A stretch of DNA of 64,000 nt from Betaproteobacteria bacterium (GTDB lineage Bacteria > Pseudomonadota > Gammaproteobacteria > Burkholderiales > CAIKXV01), in the NCBI GenBank assembly GCA_947458265.1, contig CANGYF010000004.1, forward strand, positions 62,001-126,000, given 5' to 3'. Shown piece after piece: positions 30,879 through 39,721 of this stretch (positions are counted from its first letter, which is position 1; each line of letters opens with the position of its first letter). The notes below the pieces were generated by a model, which was not told the origin of the DNA, made no database searches, and was given only the letters and a program-made list of their open reading frames with translations. Made by a program: the position numbers and the translations under genes.

Positions 30879-33308
30879 TCAGGCGCGGGAACCGACCGTG
30901 TTGGTGGGATCCGCGCTGGCCGATGCGGCGGTGTTGGCCATCGGCGCCTGCCGCGCGCCGATGGCGCCATCGCCATGCAGGCCATCGACGCGCTCGCATA
31001 CCGCTGCGGGCAGCAGGATCACGGTCTCGAAATGGCGGAAGGGCGCGCCCTTACGATCGTCAGTGAAGCGGATCTCGATCGAGCCATGTTCCGCCTTGAT
31101 GAACTCGAGCGCCGCTTCCATGCCTACGCCGCGACCGGACACGTCCGTCACCGCGTTGGCTGTCGACAGCCCCGAGCTGAACACCAGTTGCGCGGCCTCT
31201 TCGTCGTCCAGCGTGCGCGAAGCGTGGATCAGCCCGACCGATGTGGCCTTCTCGCGGATCTTTTCGAGGGCGAGACCCCGGCCGTCGTCGCGCAATTTGA
31301 TCGCCAGCATGCCATCGGCGATGTCGAGGCGGATGGAAAGGGTGCCCGCAAGCGCCTTCCCGGCCGCCTTGCGTTCCTCCGGCGCTTCCAGCCCGTGGTC
31401 CATGGAATTGCGGATCAGGTGCGTAAAGACGTTCTTGACCATCCCCCCGACCTGGTTTCGCAGGACGATGTCGTTGTCCTCGATTTCGACCATCGGCGGG
31501 AGCTTCCCGAGGTCCTGGGCGAGCGAGGGCAGCGAAGCAAGGACACCATCCAGTACCTTGCCGATCGGCTCGGTACCCAGCAGCCGCAGGGTACGACGCA
31601 CCGCGTCGCGGGCGGCAAGCAGTTCGTGGATGTTGCCCGCGTTGACTTCCTCGAGACGATGCAAGGTTTCCGCGATCTGCTCGCGGTCGACCATCAGGAA
31701 GCGTTCCACGCCGGCACGGCGGCCCGGGCCGCGGCGGCCCAGGCTGACCGAATTGATCTTCGCGTAGTGCTCGATCGAAGCCTTGACCCGCGAGAGCTCG
31801 TCGAGCAACTGGGTCTGGTCCCAGGCGAGGCTGGGGCGCTGCTTGCGCAGTTCGTCGTAGGTCTGCTCGGCATCGTGCACGGTATCGGTCAGGTGCCGCA
31901 GACCGTACGTCCTGGCGTTGCCCTTGATCGTGTGCATGTTGCGGAAGAGCAGGGCTACGGCCCCCGGGTCGAAAGCGTCGTGCGCGCGGATCACGCGCTC
32001 GTTCTCGTCGATGAAGCGGATCGCGGAGTCGATGAACTCGTGGAACTTCTCCTGGGTGACGGCGAGGATCTCGCCGATGATCTCGAGCTCCCTCTTCTGC
32101 TGCTGCGCTTCGGCTGCGAGCGCGCGCAGTTCGGTGACATCGCGCACGCACAGCATGAGGCGGACCGTCACGTCGTTCTCGTCGGTGATCGGCGACCAGT
32201 TGAGATCGAGGAACTTCACGCGTCCGTCCGGCATCGACTTCTGGATCTCCCCGGCCAGCAGGTGCTCGTTGAACGCGAAGTTCATCGAATCCTCGCCCAC
32301 GCAGGCGCTGCAGGCCGTTTCGATCTGGGAAAGGCTGTCCGTCCCGAGGTTGGTGCTGGAGAAGATCAGGTCCATCAGGTCGCGGCCCGCGATATCCGGG
32401 GTTTCCAGGATCTGCTCGAGGTATGCCGAGTACTCGTGGTGGATCCTGTTGCCAGGGATGACGGTGAGAATGCCTTGCGGCATGTTCTGCAGCATCGACT
32501 GGATGTCGAGCGTCTTCTGCTTGAGCTGCTCCGAGCTTTCCTGGATCTTCTCGATCATGCTGTTGAAGGCGATGATCGAATTCCCGATCTCGTCCTTCTG
32601 CTCGACCGGTACGCGCCGGGTGAAGTCCTGACTATGTGCGATCTCGCCCATCGCGACCTGCATCCGGCTGATCGGGCGGGTTATTTGCCGGTACAGCAGC
32701 AGGCCGACCACGCCGAGCAGCACAACCATCAGGGTGGTCGCCCCGGCGGTTGCCTGGGTGGTCGCCGACAGGCGCTTGGCCAGGTTGGCGATCGCGTCGT
32801 CCTTGGCCCGGTTCTTCTCGACCCGGATCGCTTCGACGATCGATTCGATCGCGGTCTGGATCGGTGCGACGTTTCCGAAAAGGTTGGCGTTTGCCAGTTC
32901 ATGCTGGCCGGCAAGTTTCAGCCGGATCGTTTCGTTGATCGCGTCGACGTACCCTGCCAGGGTTTCCTTGGTCTCCTCGACGATGGCCCGCTGCTTCGGG
33001 TCGTTCGCCCCCGCTTCCTGGATCTTGAGGCTCTCCTTCAGCGGATCGAGCTTGGCGAGCAGTTGGTCCCTCAATTGCGGAAGCAGGGTGGGATTGGTCT
33101 CGGCTACGAAAACGTTCACGCCGAGCTGGACATCCTTGAGGCGGGAAACCAGGTCGGAGGAGGCCAGTGCGGTCGGGACGATCTTGCCAGTCACGAACCG
33201 TACCTCGGCTGCATCCTGCCTCGACTGGAGAACTGCATAACCGCCGATGGCGATGATTGCGGTAAGTGCTAGAGCGATGATCAGGATGATGCGCTGACTG
33301 ATATTCAT
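30879..33308 (-). CDS. Membrane-bound CheA-like histidine kinase (4HB sensor-HAMP-PAS-HPt-HATPase)
   Basis: An 809-residue sensor kinase. A first membrane helix (about 6-26), a helical periplasmic sensor (about 30-188) and a second helix (about 191-207) lead into a HAMP domain (RQITRPISRMQVAMGEIA). A PAS-like domain follows (about 270-395), then an HPt domain with phospho-acceptor His459 in NMHTIKGNARTYG, and a CheA-type ATPase with HLIRNSMDHGLE (N box, about 629-640), DDGRGL and VSGRGVGM. There is no DHp histidine and no CheW domain: the chain stops soon after the ATPase. It is the first gene of the five-gene signalling operon. Confidence 0.88.
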   Translation of the reverse strand: MNISQRIILIIALALTAIIAIGGYAVLQSRQDAAEVRFVTGKIVPTALASSDLVSRLKDVQLGVNVFVAETNPTLLPQLRDQLLAKLDPLKESLKIQEAGANDPKQRAIVEETKETLAGYVDAINETIRLKLAGQHELANANLFGNVAPIQTAIESIVEAIRVEKNRAKDDAIANLAKRLSATTQATAGATTLMVVLLGVVGLLLYRQITRPISRMQVAMGEIAHSQDFTRRVPVEQKDEIGNSIIAFNSMIEKIQESSEQLKQKTLDIQSMLQNMPQGILTVIPGNRIHHEYSAYLEQILETPDIAGRDLMDLIFSSTNLGTDSLSQIETACSACVGEDSMNFAFNEHLLAGEIQKSMPDGRVKFLDLNWSPITDENDVTVRLMLCVRDVTELRALAAEAQQQKRELEIIGEILAVTQEKFHEFIDSAIRFIDENERVIRAHDAFDPGAVALLFRNMHTIKGNARTYGLRHLTDTVHDAEQTYDELRKQRPSLAWDQTQLLDELSRVKASIEHYAKINSVSLGRRGPGRRAGVERFLMVDREQIAETLHRLEEVNAGNIHELLAARDAVRRTLRLLGTEPIGKVLDGVLASLPSLAQDLGKLPPMVEIEDNDIVLRNQVGGMVKNVFTHLIRNSMDHGLEAPEERKAAGKALAGTLSIRLDIADGMLAIKLRDDGRGLALEKIREKATSVGLIHASRTLDDEEAAQLVFSSGLSTANAVTDVSGRGVGMEAALEFIKAEHGSIEIRFTDDRKGAPFRHFETVILLPAAVCERVDGLHGDGAIGARQAPMANTAASASADPTNTVGSRA

Positions 33309-33723
33309 GCGGAGGATTGCCTTCCTGGCAGGTGACTACACTGGTTTCGAGTGTCCTTACGGCCTCGGTTGAGGATTCTTTAGAAGCAATCGCAAAATTG
33401 CTTCGGGTAGGTCATCGGAACAGTCCGGGCGGTGGTATCCGATTGTCACAAAAAGGAAATATAAGAGCGGTTGATGCGCGCCCGAGCAATCGAGTGCTGC
33501 CGTTGACGCCGCGCTGGTAAGGGTCTCCGCTTGCCGAAAGCATCCGGAACGTCCATACTTGAAGGCTTGCTTGCGTTTGTTGTTGCGCCCGGCGCGTCCG
33601 AAACGTACGTCCAGACGCGCAACCGATCAGGCAGGCAGCAGCGCGAAAGCGCCTGTATCCGACACGATCCTTGCCTCACCGGCTTCGCATTCCGGGAGGC
33701 CCCACAGTCCACAAGGAGAATCA
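33309..33723. other. 415-base divergent intergenic region
   Basis: This spacer separates the minus-strand signalling operon from the rpsF operon and must hold promoters for both. It is AT-richer than its surroundings around 33.38-33.47 kb. Visible elements are a perfect eight-base inverted repeat at 33383-33404 and a TATAAG hexamer at 33460-33465 with no well-placed -35. No gene or structured RNA is recognised. AAGGAG just before rpsF is a strong ribosome site. Confidence 0.6.
33383..33404. promoter_or_regulatory. GAAGCAAT-N6-ATTGCTTC inverted repeat
   Basis: Perfect eight-base arms separated by CGCAAA lie 75 bases upstream of the kinase start. The spacing and symmetry fit a dimeric regulator's operator or a small leader hairpin. 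Which one cannot be told from sequence. Confidence 0.5.
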
Positions 33724-34173
33724 ATGCGACATTACGAAATCGTCTTCATCGTCCACCCGGACCAGAGTGAACAGGTCCCGGGCATGGTCGAGCGCTACAG
33801 CACTCTGATCACCAGCAAGGGCGGCTTGATCCATCGGAAGGAAGATTGGGGCCGGCGCCAGCTGACGTTCCCGATCCAGAAGATGCACAAGGCGCATTAC
33901 CTGCTGATGAACATCGAGTGCGACCAGGCCACGCTTGACGAACTCGAACATGCGTTCAAGTTCAACGATGCCGTGCTGCGCCACATGACGGTCAAGATGA
34001 CCGAGGCAGTGACCACGCCGTCGCCGATGATGCGCGAACCCAAGCCTTCCGCCGAAGGTCGCGATCGCGATCGCGGTGATCGTGGCGACCGTCCGCGTCG
34101 CGAAGGTCCGCGCGACAGCGCCCCGGCACCGGCGGCTGCGCCGGCCGAGGCAACGTCCGCACCGGCTGCCTGA
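33724..34173 (+). CDS. rpsF: 30S ribosomal protein S6
   Basis: Small-subunit protein that pairs with S18. The 149-residue product has the S6 core ([48 protein letters not shown]-type strand) and an unusually long C-terminal tail: an Arg/Asp-rich stretch ([16 protein letters not shown]) followed by Ala/Pro repeats. AAGGAG lies five bases before the start. It opens the rpsF-priB-rpsR-rplI operon. Confidence 0.96.
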   Translation: MRHYEIVFIVHPDQSEQVPGMVERYSTLITSKGGLIHRKEDWGRRQLTFPIQKMHKAHYLLMNIECDQATLDELEHAFKFNDAVLRHMTVKMTEAVTTPSPMMREPKPSAEGRDRDRGDRGDRPRREGPRDSAPAPAAAPAEATSAPAA

Positions 34174-34209
34174 TCGCCAGCGGGCACGCTGCACAAGGCC
34201 ATCACGACA

Positions 34210-34539
34210 CTGAACCGGACCGTCATCTCGGGGCGCATCGTCGAACGCGACATGCAGCGCTACACCCCGGGCGGACTGCCGATCGTTCGCTTCTGCATCG
34301 AGCACCACTCGGTCCAGGTCGAGGCCGGAAGCGAACGCGAAGTGGCTTGCAGGGTAAATGCGGTGGCCATCGGAGACATTGCGACACGTGTCCCGGCTGC
34401 CGGTAGCGATGAACAGGTGGCAGTGCGCGGTTTCCTGAGCCGCACCGGGTTGAAGGATGAACGCCTGGTGCTGCACGTGGAGGCCCTGAAGATCGTGACT
34501 CCACCCGACGACAACGTAGAACCAACACATTCGGAGTAA
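34210..34539 (+). CDS. priB: Primosomal replication protein N (PriB)
   Basis: Single-stranded DNA-binding OB-fold protein of the replication-restart primosome. The family begins with a strand like NRLVLSGxI and here [13 protein letters not shown] lies directly after a CTG codon at 34210, while the first in-frame ATG (34252) would remove that strand. With the CTG start the protein has 109 residues, close to the E. coli 104; AAGG is 11 bases upstream. Other motifs are [24 protein letters not shown] and VAVRGFLSR. It sits in the invariant rpsF-priB-rpsR order. Confidence 0.85.
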   Translation: MNRTVISGRIVERDMQRYTPGGLPIVRFCIEHHSVQVEAGSEREVACRVNAVAIGDIATRVPAAGSDEQVAVRGFLSRTGLKDERLVLHVEALKIVTPPDDNVEPTHSE

Positions 34540-34544
34540 ATGAC

Positions 34545-34829
34545 ATGGCATTCGGAGCCCGAGGCCGCGGAAAAGGCAAGGACGACAAGAAGAAGAAACG
34601 TGGCGGGCGGTCGCTGTTCCGCCGCCGCAAGTTCTGCCGCTTCACCGCAGAAGGCATCAAGCAGATCGACTACAAGGATGTCGACCTGCTGAAGGATTTC
34701 ATCAACGAGAACGGCAAGCTGATCCCGGCGCGGATCACCGGTACCAAGGCCCATTTCCAGCGCCAACTGTCGGTTGCGGTCAAGCGCGCGCGGTTCCTGG
34801 CGCTGCTCCCGTTCACCGACCTGCACTGA
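34545..34829 (+). CDS. rpsR: 30S ribosomal protein S18
   Basis: Partner of S6 in the platform of the small subunit, 94 residues. A basic N-terminal extension ([15 protein letters not shown]) precedes the conserved [23 protein letters not shown] and the C-terminal [26 protein letters not shown]. It starts five bases after the priB stop. Confidence 0.98.
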   Translation: MAFGARGRGKGKDDKKKKRGGRSLFRRRKFCRFTAEGIKQIDYKDVDLLKDFINENGKLIPARITGTKAHFQRQLSVAVKRARFLALLPFTDLH

Positions 34830-34839
34830 GAGGCCCGCG

Positions 34840-35286
34840 ATGCAGATCATCCTCCTTGAAAAGATCGTGAACCTCGGCCAGTTCGGCGACGTGGTGAAAG
34901 TGAAGGACGGCTACGCCCGCAACTTCCTGATCCCGACCGGCAAGGCCAAGCGTGCCACTCCCGCCAACCTGAAAGAGTTCGAGGCCCGCCGTGCGGAGCT
35001 CGAAAAAGAGTCGGCCGCCCTGCTGGCGGCCGCGCAGGCGCGCGGGCAGCAGCTCGAAGGCATGACGGTGCAGGTGCGCCAGAAGGCCGGCGTCGATGGC
35101 AAGCTGTTTGGTTCGGTCACCCCGGCGGACATCACCGAAGCGCTGCGCAAGAACGACTTTGCGGTCGAGCGCACGATGATCCGCATGCCCGATGGCCCGC
35201 TCAAGACGATCGGCGACTTCCCGGTCACCGTCGCGCTGCATACCGACGTTCATGTCGCGATCACGGTATCGGTGCTGGGCGAGTAA
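34840..35286 (+). CDS. rplI: 50S ribosomal protein L9
   Basis: Large-subunit protein bridging the L1 stalk region, 148 residues. The N-terminal rRNA-binding domain ([29 protein letters not shown] in outline), connecting helix rich in Glu/Ala, and C-terminal domain ([16 protein letters not shown]) are all present. A strong terminator follows 35 bases after the stop, so this closes the ribosomal protein operon. Confidence 0.98.
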   Translation: MQIILLEKIVNLGQFGDVVKVKDGYARNFLIPTGKAKRATPANLKEFEARRAELEKESAALLAAAQARGQQLEGMTVQVRQKAGVDGKLFGSVTPADITEALRKNDFAVERTMIRMPDGPLKTIGDFPVTVALHTDVHVAITVSVLGE

Positions 35287-35321
35287 GGCAGCAACCTGCC
35301 GGCCTTCGGGCTGTCGGATCG

Positions 35322-35349
35322 AAAAGGGCCTCCTCGGAGGCCCTTTTTT
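35322..35349 (+). terminator. Rho-independent terminator after rplI
   Basis: A GC-rich stem (GGGCCTC pairing with GAGGCCC, CTCG tetraloop) flanked by AAAA on one side and six T residues on the other. This is the clearest intrinsic terminator in the window. Confidence 0.93.
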
Positions 35350-35517
35350 CTGGCGCCCGGGCGCGACTCGATCGTCGAGGTGACGCGTGCCGCAAGGCAG
35401 GCAAAGAACGGGTTGGACTGAAGCAGTCGCGCACCAACCCGGGCAGGGGGCGCAAGAGTGAGCGGCGCTGCTGCAGCGTGGCGGCAGATCAACAGCGGTC
35501 GGTGATAAGCTTTCGGC

Positions 35518-38172
35518 ATGATCCAGATCGTTTCCGCAGAGGCATCCGACAGCGAACTGGCAGCCGTGCGCCATGCGCCGCACTCCATCGAGGCGGAGCA
35601 GTCCGTGCTCGGCGGCCTGCTGCTCGACAACAACGCCTGGGAGCGCATCGCCGATCTGCTCGGCGAGGGCGACTTCTACAGCGCCGACCATCGCACCATC
35701 TACAAGCACCTGGTCAAGCTGGTCGACGAGTCGCGCCCGGCGGACGTGATCACCGTGGCCGAGAGTCTCGAGCGTAACGGGGAACTTGCGCGCGTCGGCG
35801 GTCTGCCCTACCTGTCCGCGCTCGCCAACAACGTGCCGACCGCGGCCAATATCCGGCGCTATGCCGAGATCGTGCGCGAGCGGTCGCTGATGCGCGAACT
35901 CGCCCGCGTCGGCACCGAGATCGCCGAGTCCGCCTATGCGCCCAGCGGACGCGCGGCGAAGGTGCTGCTCGACGAGGCCGAAGCCAAGGTGCTGGCGATC
36001 GCCGAGGCGGGCAAGCGCACGTCGCAGGGCTTCCTCGACCTGAATTCGCTGGTGGCCGAGGTGGTCGAGCGGATCGACCAGTTGCATGCGCGCGGCGACA
36101 GCAGCGATGTCACCGGCGTGGCGACCGGCTTCGCCGACCTCGACCGGGATACGTCGGGCATGCAGGCGGGCGACCTGATCATCGTCGCTGGCCGTCCCAG
36201 CATGGGCAAGACCGCGCTCGCGCTGAACATGGCCGAGCATGTCGCCCTGACCGAGAAGCTGCCGGTAGTCATCTTCTCCATGGAGATGTCCGGTACCCAG
36301 CTCGTGATGCGACTGATCGGTTCCTCAGGCCGCATCGACCAGCAGCGGCTGCGCAGCGGCCGGCTGGAGGATTCGGACTGGCCGCGGCTGACCAGCGCGA
36401 TCGGTGCGTTGACCCAGGCACCGATCCTGATCGACGAGACCGGTGCGCTGACCGCGCTCGAACTGCGCTCGCGCGCGCGACGCGCGGCACGCAGTTTCGG
36501 CGGACGGCTCGGGCTGATCGTGATCGACTACCTGCAGCTGATGAGTTCCAGCGGCAGCGAGAACCGCGCCACCGAGATCTCCGAGATCTCGCGCTCGCTG
36601 AAGGCGCTGGCGAAGGAACTGCAGGTGCCGGTGATCGCACTGTCGCAGCTGAACCGAAGCCTCGAGCAGCGGCCGAACAAGCGGCCGGTGATGTCGGACC
36701 TGAGGGAGTGCGTGGTTGGAGACACGCTGGTGCTGTGCACCGACGGACGGCGCGTCCCCATCCGGGACCTGGTCGGCAGCACCCCCGAGGTCTGGGCGGT
36801 CGATGAAGCACGGCGCATCGTCGCGGCGCGTTCGGATGCGGTCTGGTGCGTCGGTCTCAAGCCGGTGTTCGACATGCATACCGCTAGCGGACGCCGGCTG
36901 CGCTCGACCGGCCAGCATCGGGTCTTGACCGGCACCGGATGGCAGGTGCTCGACGACCTGCGGCCGGGCATGCGCGTCGCGCTGGCCCGCGCCGTGCCGG
37001 CGCCTGCAGAACCGGTGGAGTGGCCGGATCATGAGATCGTGCTTCTGGGTCATCTCGTCGGCGACGGCAGTTACCTGCCGCACCAGCCTTTGCGCTACAC
37101 GACGGCCAGCGAGGAAAACAGCAGCGCGGTGACGGCAGCCGCGACCGCATTTGGCGCACGCGTGTCGCGCCATGCCGGGCGTGGTGCATGGCATCAGCTG
37201 GTGATCGCCGGCAACGGCAACCGCTGGCACCCGGCAGGTGTCGGACGCTGGCTGCGCGAACTGGGGCTGTTCGGCCAGCGTTCGCATGACAAGCATCTTC
37301 CGGCGGCCGTGTTCTCGTTCGGTGATCGCCAGGTTGGCCTTCTGCTGCGCCACCTGTGGGCGACCGACGGCTGTATCTCGCTGCGCAAGCCTGGCCAGAA
37401 GGGCGCGTCGAGGGTCTACTTCGCCACCTGCAGCGAGCGGCTGGCGCACGACGTGGCGGCGCTGCTGCTCAGGCTGGGTATCGTCGCGCGCCTGCGCAAG
37501 GTGGTCCAGCGGAATGCGCGCCCCGTGTACAACGTAGATGTGTCCGGCGGCGCGCAGCAGCGGGCTTTCCTCGATCGGGTTGGCGCATTCGGCCCGAGGG
37601 TGGCGCCGGCCCGGGCGCTCGCCGACAGACTGGCGGCGGCAAAGATGAATACCAACGTCGACACGTTGCCGCTGGAGGTGTTCGAACAGGTGCAGGCGCA
37701 GATGCGCGCCCAGGGCGTATCGCAGCGCCGGATGGCTTCGATGCGCGGCACGTCGTACGGCGGTTCGTCGCATTTCCGCTTCGCACCGTCCAGGGATGTG
37801 GTTGCCGACTACGCTCACCACCTCGGGGACGAGGACCTCGCACGCAAGGCTACCAGCGACCTGTTCTGGGACACGGTCGTCGCCATCGAACCGGCTGGCG
37901 AAGAACCGGTCTACGATCTCACCGTTCCCGGACCTGCTTCCTGGCTTGCAGACGGATTGGTCAGCCACAACTCAGGCGCGATCGAGCAGGATGCAGACGT
38001 CATCCTGTTCATCTATCGAGACGAAGTCTACAACCCCGATTCCGCCGACAAGGGCACCGCCGAGCTGATCATCGGCAAGCAGCGTAACGGCCCGATCGGC
38101 ACGGTGAAGCTCACCTTCCTCGGCAAGCACACCAAGTTCGAGAACTTCGCCCCGGTGCCCGGGCGGTTCTGA
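35518..38172 (+). CDS. dnaB: Replicative DNA helicase DnaB with an in-frame intein
   Basis: Hexameric replicative helicase. The 884-residue precursor comprises extein residues 1-397 and 819-884 (463 in the spliced product) around a 421-residue intein. Extein motifs are the N-terminal HSIEAEQSVLGGLLLDN, Walker A GRPSMGKTALALN (about residue 225), Walker B-type LGLIVIDYLQLM, LSQLNRSLEQRPNKRPVMSDLRE and, after the intein, SGAIEQDADVILFIYRDEVY. Splicing would restore the DLRESGAIEQDAD sequence normal for DnaB. The gene follows the ribosomal protein operon, separated by its terminator. Confidence 0.96.
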   Translation: MIQIVSAEASDSELAAVRHAPHSIEAEQSVLGGLLLDNNAWERIADLLGEGDFYSADHRTIYKHLVKLVDESRPADVITVAESLERNGELARVGGLPYLSALANNVPTAANIRRYAEIVRERSLMRELARVGTEIAESAYAPSGRAAKVLLDEAEAKVLAIAEAGKRTSQGFLDLNSLVAEVVERIDQLHARGDSSDVTGVATGFADLDRDTSGMQAGDLIIVAGRPSMGKTALALNMAEHVALTEKLPVVIFSMEMSGTQLVMRLIGSSGRIDQQRLRSGRLEDSDWPRLTSAIGALTQAPILIDETGALTALELRSRARRAARSFGGRLGLIVIDYLQLMSSSGSENRATEISEISRSLKALAKELQVPVIALSQLNRSLEQRPNKRPVMSDLRECVVGDTLVLCTDGRRVPIRDLVGSTPEVWAVDEARRIVAARSDAVWCVGLKPVFDMHTASGRRLRSTGQHRVLTGTGWQVLDDLRPGMRVALARAVPAPAEPVEWPDHEIVLLGHLVGDGSYLPHQPLRYTTASEENSSAVTAAATAFGARVSRHAGRGAWHQLVIAGNGNRWHPAGVGRWLRELGLFGQRSHDKHLPAAVFSFGDRQVGLLLRHLWATDGCISLRKPGQKGASRVYFATCSERLAHDVAALLLRLGIVARLRKVVQRNARPVYNVDVSGGAQQRAFLDRVGAFGPRVAPARALADRLAAAKMNTNVDTLPLEVFEQVQAQMRAQGVSQRRMASMRGTSYGGSSHFRFAPSRDVVADYAHHLGDEDLARKATSDLFWDTVVAIEPAGEEPVYDLTVPGPASWLADGLVSHNSGAIEQDADVILFIYRDEVYNPDSADKGTAELIIGKQRNGPIGTVKLTFLGKHTKFENFAPVPGRF
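36709..37971 (+). mobile_element. DnaB intein with LAGLIDADG homing endonuclease
   Basis: A 421-residue protein intron inserted between Glu397 and the downstream Ser of DnaB. It starts with Cys (CVVGDTLVLCTDGRRV, block A), has block B RRLRSTGQHRVLTGTGWQVL with its histidine, two dodecapeptide endonuclease motifs LLGHLVGDGSYL and LLRHLWATDGCI, and ends VYDLTVPGPASWLADGLVSHN, with the His-Asn pair followed by Ser as the first C-extein residue. All splicing residues are present, so it should be active. The reading frame is intact throughout. Confidence 0.95.
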
Positions 38173-38174
38173 CG

Positions 38175-38203
38175 GGGTGGCGGGGTGGGGCCCCCCGCCA
38201 CCC
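38175..38203. terminator. Hairpin between convergent dnaB and phoH-like genes
   Basis: GGGTGGCGGGG (38175-38185) pairs with CCCCGCCACCC (38193-38203) over a seven-base loop. It fills the 37-base gap between the two convergent stop codons. There is no clear U tract on either strand. Confidence 0.5.
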
Positions 38204-38209
38204 GCTCTT

Positions 38210-39646
38210 CTACAGCCGTTCGCCGGCGAAGTCCGCCAGCCGTGAGCGTTCGCCGCGTGCGAGCGTCACGTGGCCGCCATGTGCCCAGCCCTTCATGCGA
38301 TCGACGACGTAGCTCAGGCCGGAGCTCCCTTCGGTCAGGTAGGGCGTGTCGATCTGGGCGATGTTGCCCAGGCAGACGACCTTGGTACCCGGCCCGGCTC
38401 GGGTAATCAGCGTCTTCATCTGCTTGGGCGTGAGGTTCTGCGCCTCGTCGATGATCAGGAACTTGTTGAGGAAGGTGCGCCCGCGCATGAAGTTGAGCGA
38501 CTTCACCTTGATGCGCGAGCGGATCAGGTCGCGGGTGGCGGCACGTCCCCAGTCGCCCGCATCGTCGTCGGTCTTGTTGAGCACGTCGAGGTTGTCCTCG
38601 AGCGCGCCCATCCACGGGTTCATCTTCTCTTCCTCGGTGCCGGGCAGGAATCCGATGTCCTCGCCGACCGGCACCGTCACCCGCGTCATGATGATCTCGG
38701 AGTAGAGTTTTTCTTCGAGCGTCTGCGCGAGGCCGGCGGCAAGGGTCAGCAGCGTCTTGCCGGTGCCGGCCTGGCCGAGCAGTGTCACGCAGTCGATGTC
38801 CGGGTCCATCAGCAGGTTCAGTGCGAAGTTCTGCTCGCGGTTACGGGCCAGTACGCCCCAGATGCTGTTCTTCTGGTGCGAATAGTCGCGGATGGTCTGC
38901 AGGATGGCGGTCTTGCCGGACTGCTCCTTCACGATCGCGTAGAAGGGCTTGTCCGCCTCCATCCAGACGAACTCGTTCACCGCGAAGGACGCGCAGAGCG
39001 GCCCGCTCACCCGGTAGAACGTGCTGCCCGCCTGCTGCCAGGATTCCATCTCCTTGCCGTGCTTTTCCCAGAAGTCCGCCGGCAACTCGCGCACGCCGGT
39101 GTACAGCAGGTCGGTGTCCTCCAGCACCTTGTCGTTGAAGTAGTCCTCGGCGGCCAGTCCCAGCGCACGCGCCTTGATGCGCATGTTGATGTCCTTGCTG
39201 ACCAGGATCACCTGCCGGCGCGGATCGCGTTCCTGCAGCGCCTTGACCACTGCGAGGATCTGGTTGTCCGCCTTGCCGCTGGCCGGGATCGAGCTCGGCA
39301 GGGTGGCCTCCAGCGCCTCGGTCTGCAGCATCAGGTGCCCGGTGCCCTGGCGGATGCCGGTGTCGGTGAGCGGGATGCCTTCCCCGAGGTCCAGGCCTGG
39401 CGAGCGTGCGATCACCTCCTCCAGGTAGCGGCTGGCCTGACGGGCATTGCGCGCTACCTCGGTCATACCCTTCTTGTGGTCGTCCAGTTCCTCGAGCGTG
39501 ATCATGGGCAGGAACACGTCATGTTCCTCGAAGCGGAACAGGCTGGTCGGATCGTGCATCAGCACGTTGGTATCGACCACGAACAGCTTGGTCGAGTGCA
39601 GCCTGGTGACGCTGGTCTGGCCGGCCGGTCTGGTGCGCTGGATCAT
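38210..39646 (-). CDS. PhoH family protein (PIN domain-PhoH ATPase, PhoH2 type)
   Basis: A 478-residue fusion of an N-terminal PIN ribonuclease domain (LFVVDTNVLMHDP at about 21-33, then LEELDDHKKG and SKDINMRIKA acidic positions) and a C-terminal PhoH RNA helicase/ATPase with Walker A LLGQAGTGKTLLTL and Walker B KFLIIDEAQNLTPKQMK. PhoH2 proteins unwind and cleave RNA; in some species they are toxins paired with an upstream antitoxin, but none is seen here. A separate terminator isolates it from bcp upstream. Confidence 0.9.
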   Translation of the reverse strand: MIQRTRPAGQTSVTRLHSTKLFVVDTNVLMHDPTSLFRFEEHDVFLPMITLEELDDHKKGMTEVARNARQASRYLEEVIARSPGLDLGEGIPLTDTGIRQGTGHLMLQTEALEATLPSSIPASGKADNQILAVVKALQERDPRRQVILVSKDINMRIKARALGLAAEDYFNDKVLEDTDLLYTGVRELPADFWEKHGKEMESWQQAGSTFYRVSGPLCASFAVNEFVWMEADKPFYAIVKEQSGKTAILQTIRDYSHQKNSIWGVLARNREQNFALNLLMDPDIDCVTLLGQAGTGKTLLTLAAGLAQTLEEKLYSEIIMTRVTVPVGEDIGFLPGTEEEKMNPWMGALEDNLDVLNKTDDDAGDWGRAATRDLIRSRIKVKSLNFMRGRTFLNKFLIIDEAQNLTPKQMKTLITRAGPGTKVVCLGNIAQIDTPYLTEGSSGLSYVVDRMKGWAHGGHVTLARGERSRLADFAGERL

Positions 39647-39684
39647 CGTGTCTCCCGGGTTGGGTACTCGGCATGGTGGGACGG

Positions 39685-39721
39685 AAACAAAACGCCCCCA
39701 GCGGCAAGGCCGTGGGGGCGT
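39685..39721 (-). terminator. Rho-independent terminator downstream of bcp
   Basis: On the minus strand ACGCCCCCA pairs with TGGGGGCGT (39713-39721 and 39692-39700) and is followed by TTTGTTT. It ends bcp transcription before the phoH-like gene. Confidence 0.82.

Noticed and set aside
30669-33272. Long open frame on the plus strand opposite the CheA-like kinase
   Set aside because: High-GC codon bias keeps the opposite strand open; the plus-strand translation shows no domain or membrane pattern, whereas the minus strand shows a full kinase.
28591-33308. Flagellar chemotaxis operon
   Set aside because: No CheW, CheR, CheB, motility or flagellar genes are in the window, and the kinase lacks the CheW-like domain.
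36709-37971. An insertion disrupting dnaB into two genes
   Set aside because: The insert keeps the frame and has all intein splicing blocks and terminal residues; dnaB is essential and would be restored by protein splicing.
38210-39646. PhoAT-PhoH2 toxin-antitoxin module
   Set aside because: The phoH2-like gene has no small overlapping upstream gene; a terminator and bcp lie upstream instead.
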